From assembly GCA_015832175.1 (NCBI GenBank), contig WJXW01000009.1:868001-932000 (forward strand): a stretch of DNA of 64,000 nucleotides, given 5' to 3'. Under the pieces are notes generated by a model. The model did not search any database. It worked only from the letters and a program-made list of their open reading frames with translations, and was not told where the DNA came from. The DNA comes from Paraphaeosphaeria minitans. Lineage: Eukaryota; Ascomycota; Dothideomycetes; Pleosporales; Didymosphaeriaceae. Positions 49,255 to 61,235 of the stretch are shown in pieces (positions within the stretch are counted from its first letter, which is position 1; each line of letters opens with the position of its first letter). Made by a program: the position numbers and the translations under genes.

Positions 49255-49419
49255 AAAGTGTAAGTTAGTGTTAAGGGGTAAGTTAGTCTTAAAGTGTAAG
49301 TTAGTGTTAAAGTGTAAGTTAGTGTTAAAGTGTAAGTTAGTGTTAAAGTGTAAGTTAGTGTTAAAGTGTAAGTTAGTGTTAAAGTGTAAGTTAGTGTTAA
49401 AGTGTAAGTTAGTGTTAAA
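49255..49419 (+). repeat. 18-bp tandem repeat, 9 units
   Basis: AAGTGTAAGTTAGTGTTA is repeated nine times in phase; the second unit is a variant (AGGGGTAAGTTAGTCTTA). Because 18 is a multiple of three, the array keeps one frame open and creates a 68-codon stretch (49223-49429) that translates to K-C-K-L-V-L repeats. That stretch has no sign of being a gene apart from the repeat. The near identity of the units indicates recent expansion or continuing homogenisation. Confidence 0.95.
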
Positions 49420-49429
49420 AGAGGTTTAG

Positions 49430-49629
49430 TAAAGAGTTAAAATAGAGATAGTAAGGATATTAGTAGCGTTAATGCTATATTTATAGAAGCTAGCAGATAA
49501 TCTAACGTGCTAGTATTAAAGCTAAGAGAGCGCTATTTATAAAAAAGATGTGTAAGTAAGAAACAAGCGTATTTTCCTCTATACTATGCATATCCTTTTT
49601 ATAAGTTTACTACTTTTAAAGGAATTAAT
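49430..49629. other. Unassigned spacer up to GypB-2
   Basis: No feature recognised. The last five bases, TTAAT (49625-49629), are the left flank of the GypB-2 LTR; its partner on the other side cannot be located because the 5' end of that element is disrupted. Confidence 0.4.
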
Positions 49630-49845
49630 TGTGAGGTCTAGTTATAGGCAATAGTACTTACTTCACACCAGGAAGGACAGTAAAAGGATAACTCTAGTAA
49701 TATTAATAGAATAATACTTATGTTGTGTAGAGTTAACACGCAGTGTAGGTTTTACGTAGCTAGCTTACTTAGCGTATAGACCTTCTATAAGGCCTTAGCG
49801 CTAGATACTACAACACTATAACAATATTATAATCTACCTATTACA
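49630..49845 (-). repeat. GypB-2 3' LTR
   Basis: 216 bp, TGTGAGGTCTAG to CTACCTATTACA, the reverse complement of the 46505-46719 LTR with transition differences. Confidence 0.92.
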
Positions 49846-50169
49846 GAACCTCGTCCTCTAGCTGTAGTTCTCTGCAGTATACTATAGCCTTAATAAAAAC
49901 TTCACTCTATAGGAAAGGAAAAGAGTGTCTATAGGAGTGTATATTATATACGTAATAATAGTATATTATAAGTAAATAGTATGTATTATAAACGCATTAT
50001 GCGTGTTATTTATTATAAGGCTTTTACACTTTCTGTTTACTATAGCCTTTTGTAATATAGAGTAGTAGGGCTATATAGTGTTAATATTATTTTAATCTTT
50101 ATGTGCTCTCTACCTATATAATATATAAATAATATATTCTTAGCGTAGATAGAGCACTTAATTTTTAAA

Positions 50170-51030
50170 TAACCCCCTTAATTACTTAAGATGCTGTACT
50201 ACCTAGTGCCTAAATATATTAAGAAGTCTAATCTCTATAATACTACTACTTTCACGTTTAACAGAAATACTAAGTGTATAGACTATAACGTAGTGCTTAT
50301 AACTTATATACATTATATATAGAACTTAGTAAAGCTTCTTAAAAACTATACTAAAAATATTAATAAGCGCTGTAACTATTACGTTAAAGGCAATTGTGGA
50401 GGGTATAACTTAGTATATCTAGAATTATATATTATATATATACTTTAGCTAATACTTATAGGTGCTAAAGGCGATAAATAGGCGCCTTAATTACCTATAC
50501 GCCCTTTATAACTACTACTATATTGTAGTTATAGAGACCCTAAGTAGGCAGTGTAAGATAAATAAGTGTGTAAAAGTAGTAAGCCTAAAGCTAGCTTATT
50601 ACTAAAAGTAATTTAACTTAGAGCTAGCTAACTACTAGCGTATTATAGCTTATATTAGTATACCTATAGGTGTAGCAACCTAGGTGCCTACTACTAGCCT
50701 TTAGTATCTAGGCTTAATCCTAGTAAAGTAGCGTTAGATTGCTAATACTCTTAAGGTAGTTATTTCTTTTATATAGTAGATAGTAAGTTCGCACTTTTCT
50801 TACACTTAAAACGCATACTAATAACTTATTTTAGATTAATCTAGCGTCTACTCCTCGCTATAATAAGGGTGACTTAGATAATAGTAATAAAGAAAATAAG
50901 AAAGAGGTTACTACTAAAGGTGTAGTAGGTAAGAATAGTAAGGATAGTAAAAATAATAAGAATAATAAGTAGTAGGGGCGTAGGTAGTGTATAGTTTAGT
51001 TAGATTACTTCTTAGAAGCTAGCCTATAGG
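50170..51030 (+). pseudogene. GypB-2 antisense reading frame: Cys motif and polar C-terminus
   Basis: Opposite to pol, between the 3' LTR and the chromodomain. Near 50374-50412 it reads R-C-N-Y-Y-V-K-G-N-C-G-G-Y-N, where TAC and TAT are the RIP products of Cys codons, so the ancestral pattern is probably C-x2-C-V-K-x2-C-x2-C. Near 50870-50960 a polar stretch rich in Lys, Asn, Ser and Glu (K-E-N-K-K-E-V-T-T-K-G) ends the frame. The middle needs a frame change near 50700. The same sequence exists in GypB-1 on the other strand, so it belongs to the family. Function unknown; the Cys pattern resembles that of the GypA antisense frames. Confidence 0.5.
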
Positions 51031-51099
51031 CCTTAGGTAGATACCCTTAATAAGCTATAAATGCTCTATAAGCTATAGTACTCTATAATAATATATATT

Positions 51100-54000
51100 A
51101 TATCTACGTTCTATATACTTTTATTATATTCTTTACCTCTTCTTTATATACGCAGCTCTTTTCCCTTTAAAAGTTTAGACTAGATTATCTATATTTTTAA
51201 AGTCTAACTCTAGAATCTAGGTATCCTAAGTCTTATTATAGCCTTTCTAATAGAGTAGGTATTACTTTTGCCCCTTTCTTATTTACTTAGCTAAAATTTC
51301 TTCTACTTCCTAAGCTTCTCTTTCTTTAGGTATAACCTTTAGTAGCTAGGTGTTAATATGTTCTACTCCTAGCCTTAGTTTCTATTATTTAAGAAAGGAA
51401 ATATAAAACACGTTATAAATATAATAGTGTAGTAAAAGAAGTAGGTAGTATGCCTATGTTCTAACTACGTCCTACACTTAAAAGGGCCTAATAAATTTTC
51501 CTAATAGCTTCTTACTTAGTTATTAAGGCATATATATATTCTTTGTGCTAAGTAGGACTAAGTTACCTCTCTAAAATAACTCTTACTTATACTTCTTATT
51601 ATAGTACTAGCTCTAATACTCTTATACTAAGTATAGGTGCTTTATAAGTAATGTGCGTGTACTATGTATACGTTTTACTCTTTTAACTATATTTAGTAGC
51701 TCCCCCTCTAGCTTACTATTTACAGGAGGCGTAGTAAGGATAGGGTGCTTACTATATACTATATAGAAAGGCGTTGTTTTTATTAAATTATAGATAGAGT
51801 TGTTATATACAAATTAAGCTATTAGGAGCAGTTTAATATAGTTTGTTTATAAAGGTGTAATAAATATACGAAGGTATTATTTAAGCGTCTAATTCTAGTG
51901 CTCTATTTACCTATTTATTTAAGGGTAGAAAGTAGTGCTAAGCCTACACTTTATCTATAGTTAGTAGTATATTTCTGCCTAAAAAGCAGAGGTGAAGGTA
52001 GAGCCCCTATAAAATATAATACCTTTCTAAATACTAAACTTTAAGATAACCTTTTAGAAGTAGGCTTCTATAAATTCCTTTGTATTCTATATTTTTTGTG
52101 TAGGGATATAGATAGCTATCTTAAAGAAGCAGTATATAATTATAAAGATTGTATTAAAAGCGCAGCTACCTTAATCCTTTACTAGTAGGAATCTAGTTAT
52201 AAAGTCTAGTAAGACTTCCTTAAAGATATCTTTTAGCGTTAAAAGCAGTAATAGCTAGCTATACTTACTATGCTTTAGAGCTTTACTCTTTTAGTAAATA
52301 GCATAAGTCTTTATGTACTTCTAAATATCTTAACCTATAAAAGGCTAATAGTAGGTCCTTTTAATAGCCTTAAGCGTTCTACGTGCGCTAAAGTGGCCTG
52401 CTATATACGTGTTATAGTGCTAGAACAAAATCTCTTGCCTAATTACTAGTTTATCTAGGATATATAATCTGCTATTATACCTTAGGACTTTTATTTTATT
52501 AAGGCGCTATACTTACGCTTTACTACTACTTTAAGTGCTTCTTTTACGCCTTAAGCTAGTAATACGCTTAATAGTAAAGGTGTCCTTTTACTAAAGCTAC
52601 TAAACTTTAGTAATAAGGTTAGGCTCTTTTATTATAGGTTTATTACTAACTAATACTCTAGCTAGTAAGCGTAGTACGTATAGCGTGCACACTATAGCAC
52701 TAGTAGTAGGGACTCTTACAGCTCTATAAATATTAGTAATATACGTTTTATATACGCCTAATAAGCTTAGCTTATTTATGGATCTACTTACTCTACTATA
52801 CTTAGTCCTCTATAGTATTTTATTCTATAGAGTAGGTAATAAATAAGTTAGCAACAGATTCTCCTATGCGTAATCTGCCCTTCTTAATAGTCTATCTGCT
52901 AGGTTTATTTTCCCTAGGCAGTATTCTACTTTAAAATTAAAAACTACTAGCTACATCGCCTATTATACTTATTATAGGTTTAGTTTCTATATAGCGCGTA
53001 TACTGCGTAAGTTAGTATAGTTACTTAGCACTTAAATTGTGTGCTACGTACTATTTAGATAATATTTTTATTGCTTAAAGTAGTAGATAATAGCAAAGAG
53101 CTTAAGGTTATATACTTTATAATTTAGCTCTACTGCTTAAAGTTTTCTTAACACAAAAGTAACTAGGTGCTACTTCTAGTCCTTAAATAGCTATAAAAAG
53201 ATCCTATATATTATAAAAGTAAATATGTTAGTCTCTAATTAGATTAGTAGCGCAGGGTTAAAGTAGCGCAGGGTTAAAGTAGCGCAGGATAGGCGCACTT
53301 AAGAAGCGTGTTTTAAGTATTTTAAAAGTATTATTAGCTTTTACTAACTATTAAAACACTTAGTTCTTCTTAAGTAGGTCTAAAAGAGGAGCAGTTTCTT
53401 GTATATATGCCTTAATAAATCGCCTATAAAAGTTTATAAAGCCTAGAAATAACTAGAGCTCTTAGATACTAGTTAGCTGCAGCTATTCTATAATAGTTAC
53501 TATACGCGTAGGATTAGCGCGGATTCCTTATATAGTTATAATAAAACTAAAAAAGTAGACTTCGCCTAAGGCAAATATGCACTTAGTTAAATTAATAAAA
53601 AGTTTAGCCTTACGTAGTAATTTAAGCATAGTATAGACAGCGCGCTAATAAAGCATAAGATTCTTATTATAGGTATAGATAAGTATATTATCTAGGTACA
53701 TAATACATATATGATCTAGGCATAGTGCTAGTGCCTTATTAATATATACCTAAAAGCTCGTAAGGGTATTAGTTAAGCTAAATAGTATTACTAAGTATTT
53801 AAAGTGGCTGTAGCGAGTTTAAAATATAGTTTTCTACTTGTCTCCTATCTAGATCTAAATTCTATAGTAGGCGTTGCAAAGATTAAGGGTTATATAGTAG
53901 TATACGCCTAATAGGCGGTTAAGCGTCTCTCTAACTAAAAGTAGTAGGTAATAATCCTTAATAGTAATTATATGAAGGCCCTAATAATCTACGCAAAACT

Positions 54001-54370
54001 ACAGTGTGCTATCTTTTTTAGGGATAAATAGAATTAGTGCTCTAGCTAAGCTAGTGCTATACCTAATTTATCCTTTTTTTACGGTATCTTCTAGATACTG
54101 TTAAAGTACCTTAAGCTCCTACTCTAAGAGATTATAGAGTAGTCTATAAAGAGGTTCCTTTCCCTCTATAATAGGGATAGCATAATTAGACTCCTTAAAA
54201 TTTAGTAGGGTAGACGCTGCTTTTTTATTAAATATATTACTATATTTGTGTAATATGTTAAGAATCCGTAGTACCTACACTACGCGTGTTTTATTAATAC
54301 GCGATAAGTGCTCTACTTAATCTCTATTAAGTAGGTAGGCGTAGTAGCTATATATATATTCTACTCTAAT
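51100..54370 (-). pseudogene. GypB-2 pol: reverse transcriptase, RNase H, integrase, chromodomain
   Basis: Minus strand. RT active site Y-I-M-Y-L-D-N-I-L-I-Y at about 53672-53705 (second Asp to Asn). RNase H about 52920-53260, ending F-N-F-K-V-E-Y-C-L-G-K-I then N-L-A-D-R-L-L-R-R, the linker to integrase. Integrase about 51400-52880. Chromodomain about 51160-51340, equivalent to 37700-37860 in GypB-1. Many stops. Confidence 0.85.
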
Positions 54371-54591
54371 TAGGTTGTAGGTCTACTACGCTGCGTAGGG
54401 CTTTTCTATATTTTCTTATCTATCTATATAATATCTTATTTAGGCTGCTTATACCTCGCGTGTAAGATAGGCTCCTATTATATAGGTAGGCTGTAATAAG
54501 TAATACTTTAGGCTAGAGGTGCTTTAGGAGGTTTACTTTAATTTTTATTTCAATAGCTTATGTAATTATCTCTTAGCCTACACGCTCTGCA

Positions 54592-54697
54592 TGTAAGGTT
54601 TAGTTATAAGTAATAGTTTTTGCTTCACACTAGGAAGGACAGTAAAAGAATAACTTAATAGTATTAGTAGAACAATACTTATTTTGTGTAGAGTTAG
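54592..54697 (-). repeat. GypB LTR fragment, minus strand
   Basis: 106 bp beginning TGTAAGGTTTAG and matching the left half of the 49630-49845 LTR. It is cut at 54697 by the start of GypB-3. It may be the 5' LTR of GypB-2. However, the adjoining sequence below 54592 does not resemble the post-LTR sequence of GypB-1 (TAATAATACTTTATC), so it could instead be the edge of a separate GypB insertion into GypB-2. Confidence 0.8.
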
Positions 54698-54911
54698 TGT
54701 AACGGGTAGATTACAATATTATTGTAGTGTTGTAGTATGTAGCGCTAAGGACTTATAAAGGGCCTATGCGCTAAGCGAGCTAGTTGCGTAGAACCTACAC
54801 TACGCCCTAACTTTACATAAAATAAGTATTATTCTATTAATACTATTAAGTTATCCTTTTACTATCCTTCCTAGTGTAAAGTAAATACTATTACCTATAT
54901 CTAGACCTTAT
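54698..54911 (+). repeat. GypB-3 5' LTR
   Basis: 214 bp, TGTAACGGGTAGATTAC to CTAGACCTTATA. It matches 15257-15470 closely. Its TG directly abuts the truncated minus-strand LTR. Confidence 0.92.
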
Positions 54912-55467
54912 ATAATAATACTTTATCTATAACAGTCTAAGGATAGCTCCTAGAGTTATGTAAGCTACTAGTAGGGGGTAGACTTTACCTAAAGCCCCTA
55001 AAGGTAGCAAAGACCCTTTTATCTAGTATATAAGAGGAGAGCTAGTAATGCGTAACTTAAGCCTACTTTTAATACTTAAGTAGCGTATTTTAGTTACTAA
55101 AAAGAAGCGTAATAAGCTTTGCGCTATATATTAACTTTGTGCCTTAGAAGATAAAATCTCCTAACTTAAAAGTATAAGCTAAACCCCTAGCATAGCAGCT
55201 GCTACTAAGAACATTAAAATCCTATCTACTAATATATATAAGTAGGACGCGCCTATAGTATATATAGTAATATACGTTAAGCGTATACTTTAACCTAAGG
55301 ACCCTATTAAATATAGAGGTAAGAACCTTAAGGAGTATTATAAATTCTTTTATTCCTATAAGGTGGCCTTTTGCCTCTTACTATAAGAATTTGTGTAGGA
55401 TAGAGATAAGGTTATCTAGGTAATATAGTACCTTATAGGCGACCTAAGAGAACTATAGTATATATAC
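54698..55467 (+). mobile_element. GypB-3: 5' end of a Ty3/Gypsy element, cut by Cop-3
   Basis: LTR at 54698-54911 followed by about 556 bp that align to the leader and gag start of GypB-1 (15471-16030), including TAATAATACTTTATCTAT after the LTR. It ends at ...TATATATAC where Cop-3 begins; the uninterrupted site in GypB-1 is near 16020. The remainder presumably lies beyond Cop-3 and the window. Confidence 0.88.
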
Positions 55468-55662
55468 TGTTAAAGTAAAACACTCACTTCCGTGATTCTT
55501 TCTGGATTCACTAATTTATATCACGGGATTCTTGCCAAGAGGCTCGTTTCTTTTGTATATAGTCTGCCCTTTCGGCATCCTTTCCTATAATTAGCTATTT
55601 ATATTCTTTACAACTCTGCTCCTAAATATCCTATAATAGTTTGAGCCTTTTTTACTACAATA
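55468..55662 (+). repeat. Cop-3 5' LTR
   Basis: 195 bp, TGTTAAAGTAAAACACTC to CTACAATA, followed by GTTATAAGCCTAGCGCTTAG as in Cop-2. Confidence 0.94.
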
Positions 55663-55759
55663 GTTATAAGCCTAGCGCTTAGAACGTAAGATAATTCTCT
55701 TTACCTACTTAGCAACGCTCGAATTATTATACAACACTCTATTTAGAACCTCTCTATAA

Positions 55760-58700
55760 TATAACCCCTCTATTTCTAATCACGAAAATTATTAAAATAG
55801 CAAAAGTATAGCTTATTAATTGCGCTAGCTAGCCCTACTAGTTTATCTAGCTTTAATTTTAAGTAAACTTAAAAGGAATCTAATGCTAAATTAACCTAGA
55901 GGCGATTAACGCTCTAGTAATTAATTACGTAAAGCTAGAACAACCTCTACTCCTATAGAAACTATTACTAATTGTAGATACAGCCTCTATAGTAAGTATT
56001 TAATTATATAAAGCAGAGCTTAATAAGTATAAAATAGATAAAGAGAGCTTTCCTTTACAAATAGCAAAATATAGAGTAGCAGTTTTAGACTAGTAAGCAG
56101 ACTATACTAAGATACAAAATCTCTAGACTTAGGTAAACGCTATAGTATCGCCTAATCTGCTTACTCCTACTATAATTACTCTAGTTAATACACGCTATAC
56201 TACGCTTTAGTCCCTAATTTAACTCTTAAAGGAAGATCTCGCACTAAATAAAGAAGCTACATAGAATAATATTTAAGCTTTATACTACGCTTATTTTAAG
56301 AAGGCTAAGTAGGCAAGATAAAGTCCTAAGACCTAGTTTAAAGAGTAGCAGCTCCTCTATTAAAAAGCAAAGACCTACTTAATTAGCGAAATTAGTAGAC
56401 TACTTACTACCTAAGATTTCTTAAATATAATTACTACGCGTATAGCACTAGATTAGGCCTAATTAATAAACTAACAGCTAATCTAGGATAAGACGCTAGA
56501 ACAGAATTAGATTACGCTAGATAATCTAAGGAAAGTATTTTTAGCGCTTATCTAGGAGCATTTAATCTAATCTAGTTCTAATAAAATAAGTAGGGTATTC
56601 GCCACTTTTAATAAATTATTTAAACAATCTACTAACTCTAATAGTTCTAGTTTGTCTAATTAGACAAAGAAACAACTAAACTATCCTTATAAGCCCTATA
56701 CTTATAGGTGAAAACTAATAGAGTGCTGAAGACTTTAAACCGCAATAGCTAGATCACCTAAGGATAGAACATTGTTATTTAATCTCACTAATAAAAAAAA
56801 ATTAGAGATTCTTAATTAACTTAAGCAGCCTAAGTAGTTAAACCTTTATAATGCGATTACAGAAGTAGGATAGAATAAGAAATAATCCTCTACTAAGACT
56901 ATTAAGTATTTTAGTAGTATTACTGCTACTCTACTAAACTTATTTAATCTACCTACAGATAATAGAGTATTAGGTGTCTACTCTACTCTATATTCTAACG
57001 CTTATCCTCTATTAGAATGTACTATACTAGATAGTGCTATAGTAGTTTACCTAGTTAATAATTGTAAAAGACTTATTCCTAGAACGTTTTAATTATTAAA
57101 TAAGAGTGTAGAGGTAGGTACATAAAGCCTCCTAATCTTAGGAATTAGTAATAGACTAATTAAGAACACTTTGCATAGGAAAAATAGGAGATTTATAGAA
57201 GATCTGCTACTCTAAGGAGTAAGAGTAGTAGAAGGCTTTTATATAAATATTATATTAGAAGCTCTTTTAAAGAAAGTAAAAATTTAGTACTTTAGTTTAG
57301 ATCACACTCTTAGGATTAAAAGCCTAGAATAAAGTGTTATCCTAGTAGACCTAAGATGTGAGCATAACTTTACTTTCCTATAATATAAGCTAATCTGCTC
57401 TTATCTAATTATTATAAGTGTAACTACTAAAGGATTATCTTAAGTTAATATTAAGAGATTAATTCTAAGGACCTCTAGCACCTTTAAGTAGGGTATATAG
57501 GAAGTAGAGCTTTATAAGCTCTAGTAATTACAGCCTAAGGTGTAAAGATTACTAGAATATTAAGAACGGATTATAAGCACTATACTACTATATACGCAAC
57601 TTAGGTAATCTCTAGAAGACCTAGAGAATAATTACCTAGGCTATTTTACTTATTATCCTAGAATCTATTTAATATGCTTACTACTTAAAATAGAGAAAAC
57701 TAGGTTTTGCTAATTAAAGATGATTTTAGCAAGAAACCTTATATTTTTAATTTTAGAACAAAGACGCTTTCTAAAATAATAAGAGTATAGTAGTATTTCT
57801 TAGCTCTTATTAATACAAAATACGAGCTTTAAATTACAAAAATCTACTAGGACAATAATATAGCAACACTTCTATAGAAAGGGAAATCCTAGTACAAATT
57901 TTAGGCTAATTAGGAAGAGATAATAATTAGTAGACTACTACTTTATACGCATAAGCCTAATAGCGCTGTAGGGAGAGTAGGCTAAGAGCTTGTAATAAAA
58001 GTAATTAAAATATAAATAAGTGCAAATCTACTATTAAATCTCTAGCCTAAAATTATATAAGCGGCATGCTAGCTCTAAAGAATAATTCCTAGCCTAGTAT
58101 TAGGCTATTAATTACCTAATAAAACGTTAGATACTTAGTTTAGACAATATTTTTATTATTTTAAACTAGTAAAAACATAATATAGGACAGCTAATCTTTG
58201 TCTAAACTAGAGTACTGTCTACGCCTATAGCTGCTAAGCTTACCTTTTAGATTAGGAGCGTGTAGCTAGGCAAGATAGAAGAGGATTTAAAGTAAATCCT
58301 AGGGGCTATATTAGATACCTAGTAGGCTATAAAGCTTCTAATATCTACTAAATATAGATTCCCTAGCTTAATTAGGTGATTACTACACGAAACGTAAGGT
58401 TTAATAAGTCCTTATTCTATAAAAGATTAGAGAAATAATCTATTCTAAAGATAGAAGTGTTAAAAATAGTGAAAAGCTTCTAAAAAGGAAAGCTAAATAA
58501 TTTAAGAGAAGTGTATAAAAACGCGCTTAATATTCTTCTTAAAATAAATAAGTATATAAGAACTGCTACTAGACTTATAGGTGACCCTTAGGTAATTAAA
58601 AGCAAAGTAGGCTAGCTAAGTAATTAGGAACCTAAAGTATCTACTACTAAGTAAGCTGTAGGCTTAGCTAGCTAGCAGCTAAAAATTCGCTTAAGTAAGA

Positions 58701-60651
58701 AAAGAAGCGCAGGACTTATAACCCCTAATTAGACACTAGAGCTAGATAATCTTAGGGGTAATCTGTTAAGCGATTAAGAGATATCTAGCAGCTACTAGAA
58801 CACTACTAGGAGAGCTGGCCCACTAGAATCTAGGGATTTAATACCCTATTTATTAGTAGAAACTAATTAGATTACTAATTAACCTAGTGTAGATAACTTA
58901 ATTACGCTAAATAAAGTAGATAACCTACTAGCGCGCTAAAGGCAAAGGCAGATCTATCTAGAAGTAAGTAGAATAAGTAGGCGAAATTATAGTAGAGCAC
59001 TAGAAATTAACTAACTAATAAATTACTATCTACTATTACGAAAATTAAGGAAGTAAAATAATTAGAACAATTAGCTAGGGGGTAGGTAGAAGCTAGGTGC
59101 TTATACACTAATCGCTAATTATCTTTAAAGTAATCTTAATATAATATTAGAGCACATGTTTATACTAGGAGTAGTAGAGGCCTAGTCTAAGCAAAAAAAA
59201 TATATTACACTAAATATAATAGTATTTACTTCTATACTTAAAAAGTTGTCTAGAGCGTCTTATGCAGCTTAGACTTATAGAGATAAGCTTACACTAGAGC
59301 TAACTCTATAGAAACACCTTTATAATTATCTATATAAGAAGCTATTCCTCCTTACTACTTATAAAGAGATCTTACCTTTATAAGATAAAGGTACTAAGAT
59401 AGAGATTAAATAATTAGAGGTGTTAGAGTAACTACTCCTTTTAAAGTAGGTCTTTACCTATAAGTTTAATTAAAATAGATACTTTAAAAAGTGCAAAGCT
59501 TAAATTATTATAAAAAGAGATCTTTAGAAAAAGAATACTCTCTACTCTACCTATACTACTACCCTAGTAGTAAGATCTTTCTAATTAGCTGTAGCTCTAG
59601 TAGCAGAATTTAATCTAGAAATTTTACAATTTAATATAGTAGGAGCGTTTCTAAATACTTTTATTATAGCTACTAATCTAGTAACTTATAAATTACCTAA
59701 TAGTTTTAAAAAGCTAGAAAAGTGTGTAAGATTAAATTAAGCTTTATATAGCTTAAGAGATTCACCACTTCTTTAGTATAAGAAATTTACGAGATTACTT
59801 TAATCTTATAGACTCTTAGCTTCGCTAGAAGAGCTATGCCTTTTCTTTAATAGTGATTAAAGTATTATTATTTTATTTTATATTAACAACATTCTTCTTC
59901 TCTATGACAAGAGTAAAGAGAAAGAAGCCCTAGATTTTTAGAAGAAAATTGTGAACAAATATAAGATTAAATTAAAAGAACTAGTGGAGTGGTTTCTAGG
60001 TGTTTAAGTAATTAGGGACAAAGAAGTAAAATTAATTTCTCTAGTCTATAATACCTACATTAATAAGATTACGAAAAAGTTTAACCTTTTAAACTCTAGA
60101 AGCTTCTCTCCTATACCTTTATTAGTAGAAGATCTTGTTCTAAGCACAGGAGAAGCTACTCTTTAATAAATAAAGCTCTTTTAAGAAGAGGTAGGATTAG
60201 CTCTCTATACAGTAATTATACTACGCCTAGATATAGCCTTTATAGTGTTAAAGCTATTACACTTTCTAATAAATCTAAGCAAAGAACACTTTGCTACTAT
60301 TAACTATATACTCTTTTACCTCTATTAAACTAAATAGTAGGCTATAGTCTTTAGTAGCTATAATAGACCTAATCTACTAATATGTAGAGATGCCTCTTTC
60401 GCTAATAATCTAATATCACGGCGATCTTCCTATAGATATATTATCCTATTATTTAGAGGAGCTATCCTATAGAAAGCAGCTTAACAGAACACAATTACTA
60501 CTTTAATAATAGAAGCAGAGCTTCTAGCGCTTAAATATATAAGTAAAGAAGCTATAGCGATTAAGAGATTCTTTACTAAGCTTACTCTAGATCTAGGACT
60601 TTTATAGAAGGTCTATTGTAATAATCTTTAAACTATTTATTTAGTGATTAG
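55760..60651 (+). pseudogene. Cop-3 gag-pol, truncated in RNase H
   Basis: A near copy of the Cop-2 polyprotein. RT active site F-Y-I-N-N-I-L at 59876 onward, again both Asp to Asn. Integrase C-terminal segment near 58290 (N-P-R-G-Y-I-R-Y-L), catalytic Glu region near 57960. The RNase H reading ends at the GypA-3 junction after the segment equivalent to Cop-2 43070. Numerous RIP-type stops, mostly at the same codons as in Cop-2 but not all, showing partly independent mutation. Confidence 0.88.
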
Positions 60652-61107
60652 TGTTAAATCCAAGAGGGTAGCTAGTCCTAAAGGGTTAAGGTTAGTTCTT
60701 AGGCAGGAGTACTTACAGAAGGTGAAAGGTCTTATTAATACAATAGTATCTTGCGAAGTGTAATAAGTTAATAATTTAGTCTACTAGAATCCAAATAATA
60801 GATTAATAAATAGATTAAACACAAGTATAAGAAGCTTATTCTTACATTCCTATATACTAAGTAGTCCCACACGTCCCAGAATCCTATATGTCCTAGAGTC
60901 CTATACGTCCCAGAGTCCCATACGTCCTAGAGTCCTATGTGGGCGAGTCCCACGCGTCCTAGAGTTCCTATATAGGCAAGGCCTGTGCAGTCCTTAGGAC
61001 TCTTAGGACCTATAACCTATTATCTAACTACTTAGTTAGCTAACTCTAGTAGACTAGTAGTCTAATAAGCTTATACCCTACTACTTACGCGCAGCTAAAT
61101 CCTAATA
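60652..61107 (-). repeat. GypA-3 3' LTR
   Basis: 456 bp, TGTTAAATCC to AATCCTAATA. The first ~207 bp matches the other GypA LTRs. U3 is unrelated to theirs and holds six to seven ~17-bp tandem units of the type AGTCC-Y-A-Y-ACGTCC-Y-AG at 60861-60970. A purine-tract complement, TTATCCTCCCCCTCTAAG (61108-61125), follows. Confidence 0.9.
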
Positions 61108-61235
61108 TTATCCTCCCCCTCTAAGCTTAATGTCCTTATAAGTTAACTACCTATAAAGTTATTATCTTATTCTATTTAATATCGCCACAGTTAAGATAAT
61201 TGTTTTAAAAAAAACTACGTTTTTGTAATAGTTGT

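Larger units (their letters stand above)
49630..54591 (-). mobile_element. GypB-2: Ty3/Gypsy retrotransposon, minus strand, 5' part missing
   Basis: From low to high coordinates: 3' LTR (49630-49845), antisense reading frame, chromodomain, integrase, RNase H, reverse transcriptase. Upstream of RT the similarity to GypB-1 fades after about 54370 and no gag is present. At 54592 another GypB LTR starts. The first 1.49 kb is an inverted repeat of 45229-46719. This copy supplies the integrase N-terminal part that is absent from GypB-1. Confidence 0.87.
55468..60651 (+). mobile_element. Cop-3: Ty1/Copia retrotransposon, 5' part, cut by GypA-3
   Basis: Starts with a 195-bp LTR (55468-55662) and runs in the same order as Cop-2 through gag, integrase, RT and most of RNase H. 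At 60651, within RNase H, GypA-3 begins. In Cop-2 the uninterrupted site reads AATTAGAAAGAAC near 43075; here ATTAG is followed by the GypA LTR. The remaining 3' part and LTR would lie outside the window. Confidence 0.93.

Noticed and set aside
49255..49419. CRISPR-like array
   Set aside because: The 18-bp units are head to tail without spacers, and the context is a eukaryotic repeat island.
49223..49429. 68-codon frame with K-C-K-L-V-L repeats as a gene
   Set aside because: Fully explained by an 18-bp tandem repeat, a multiple of three; no other coding sign.
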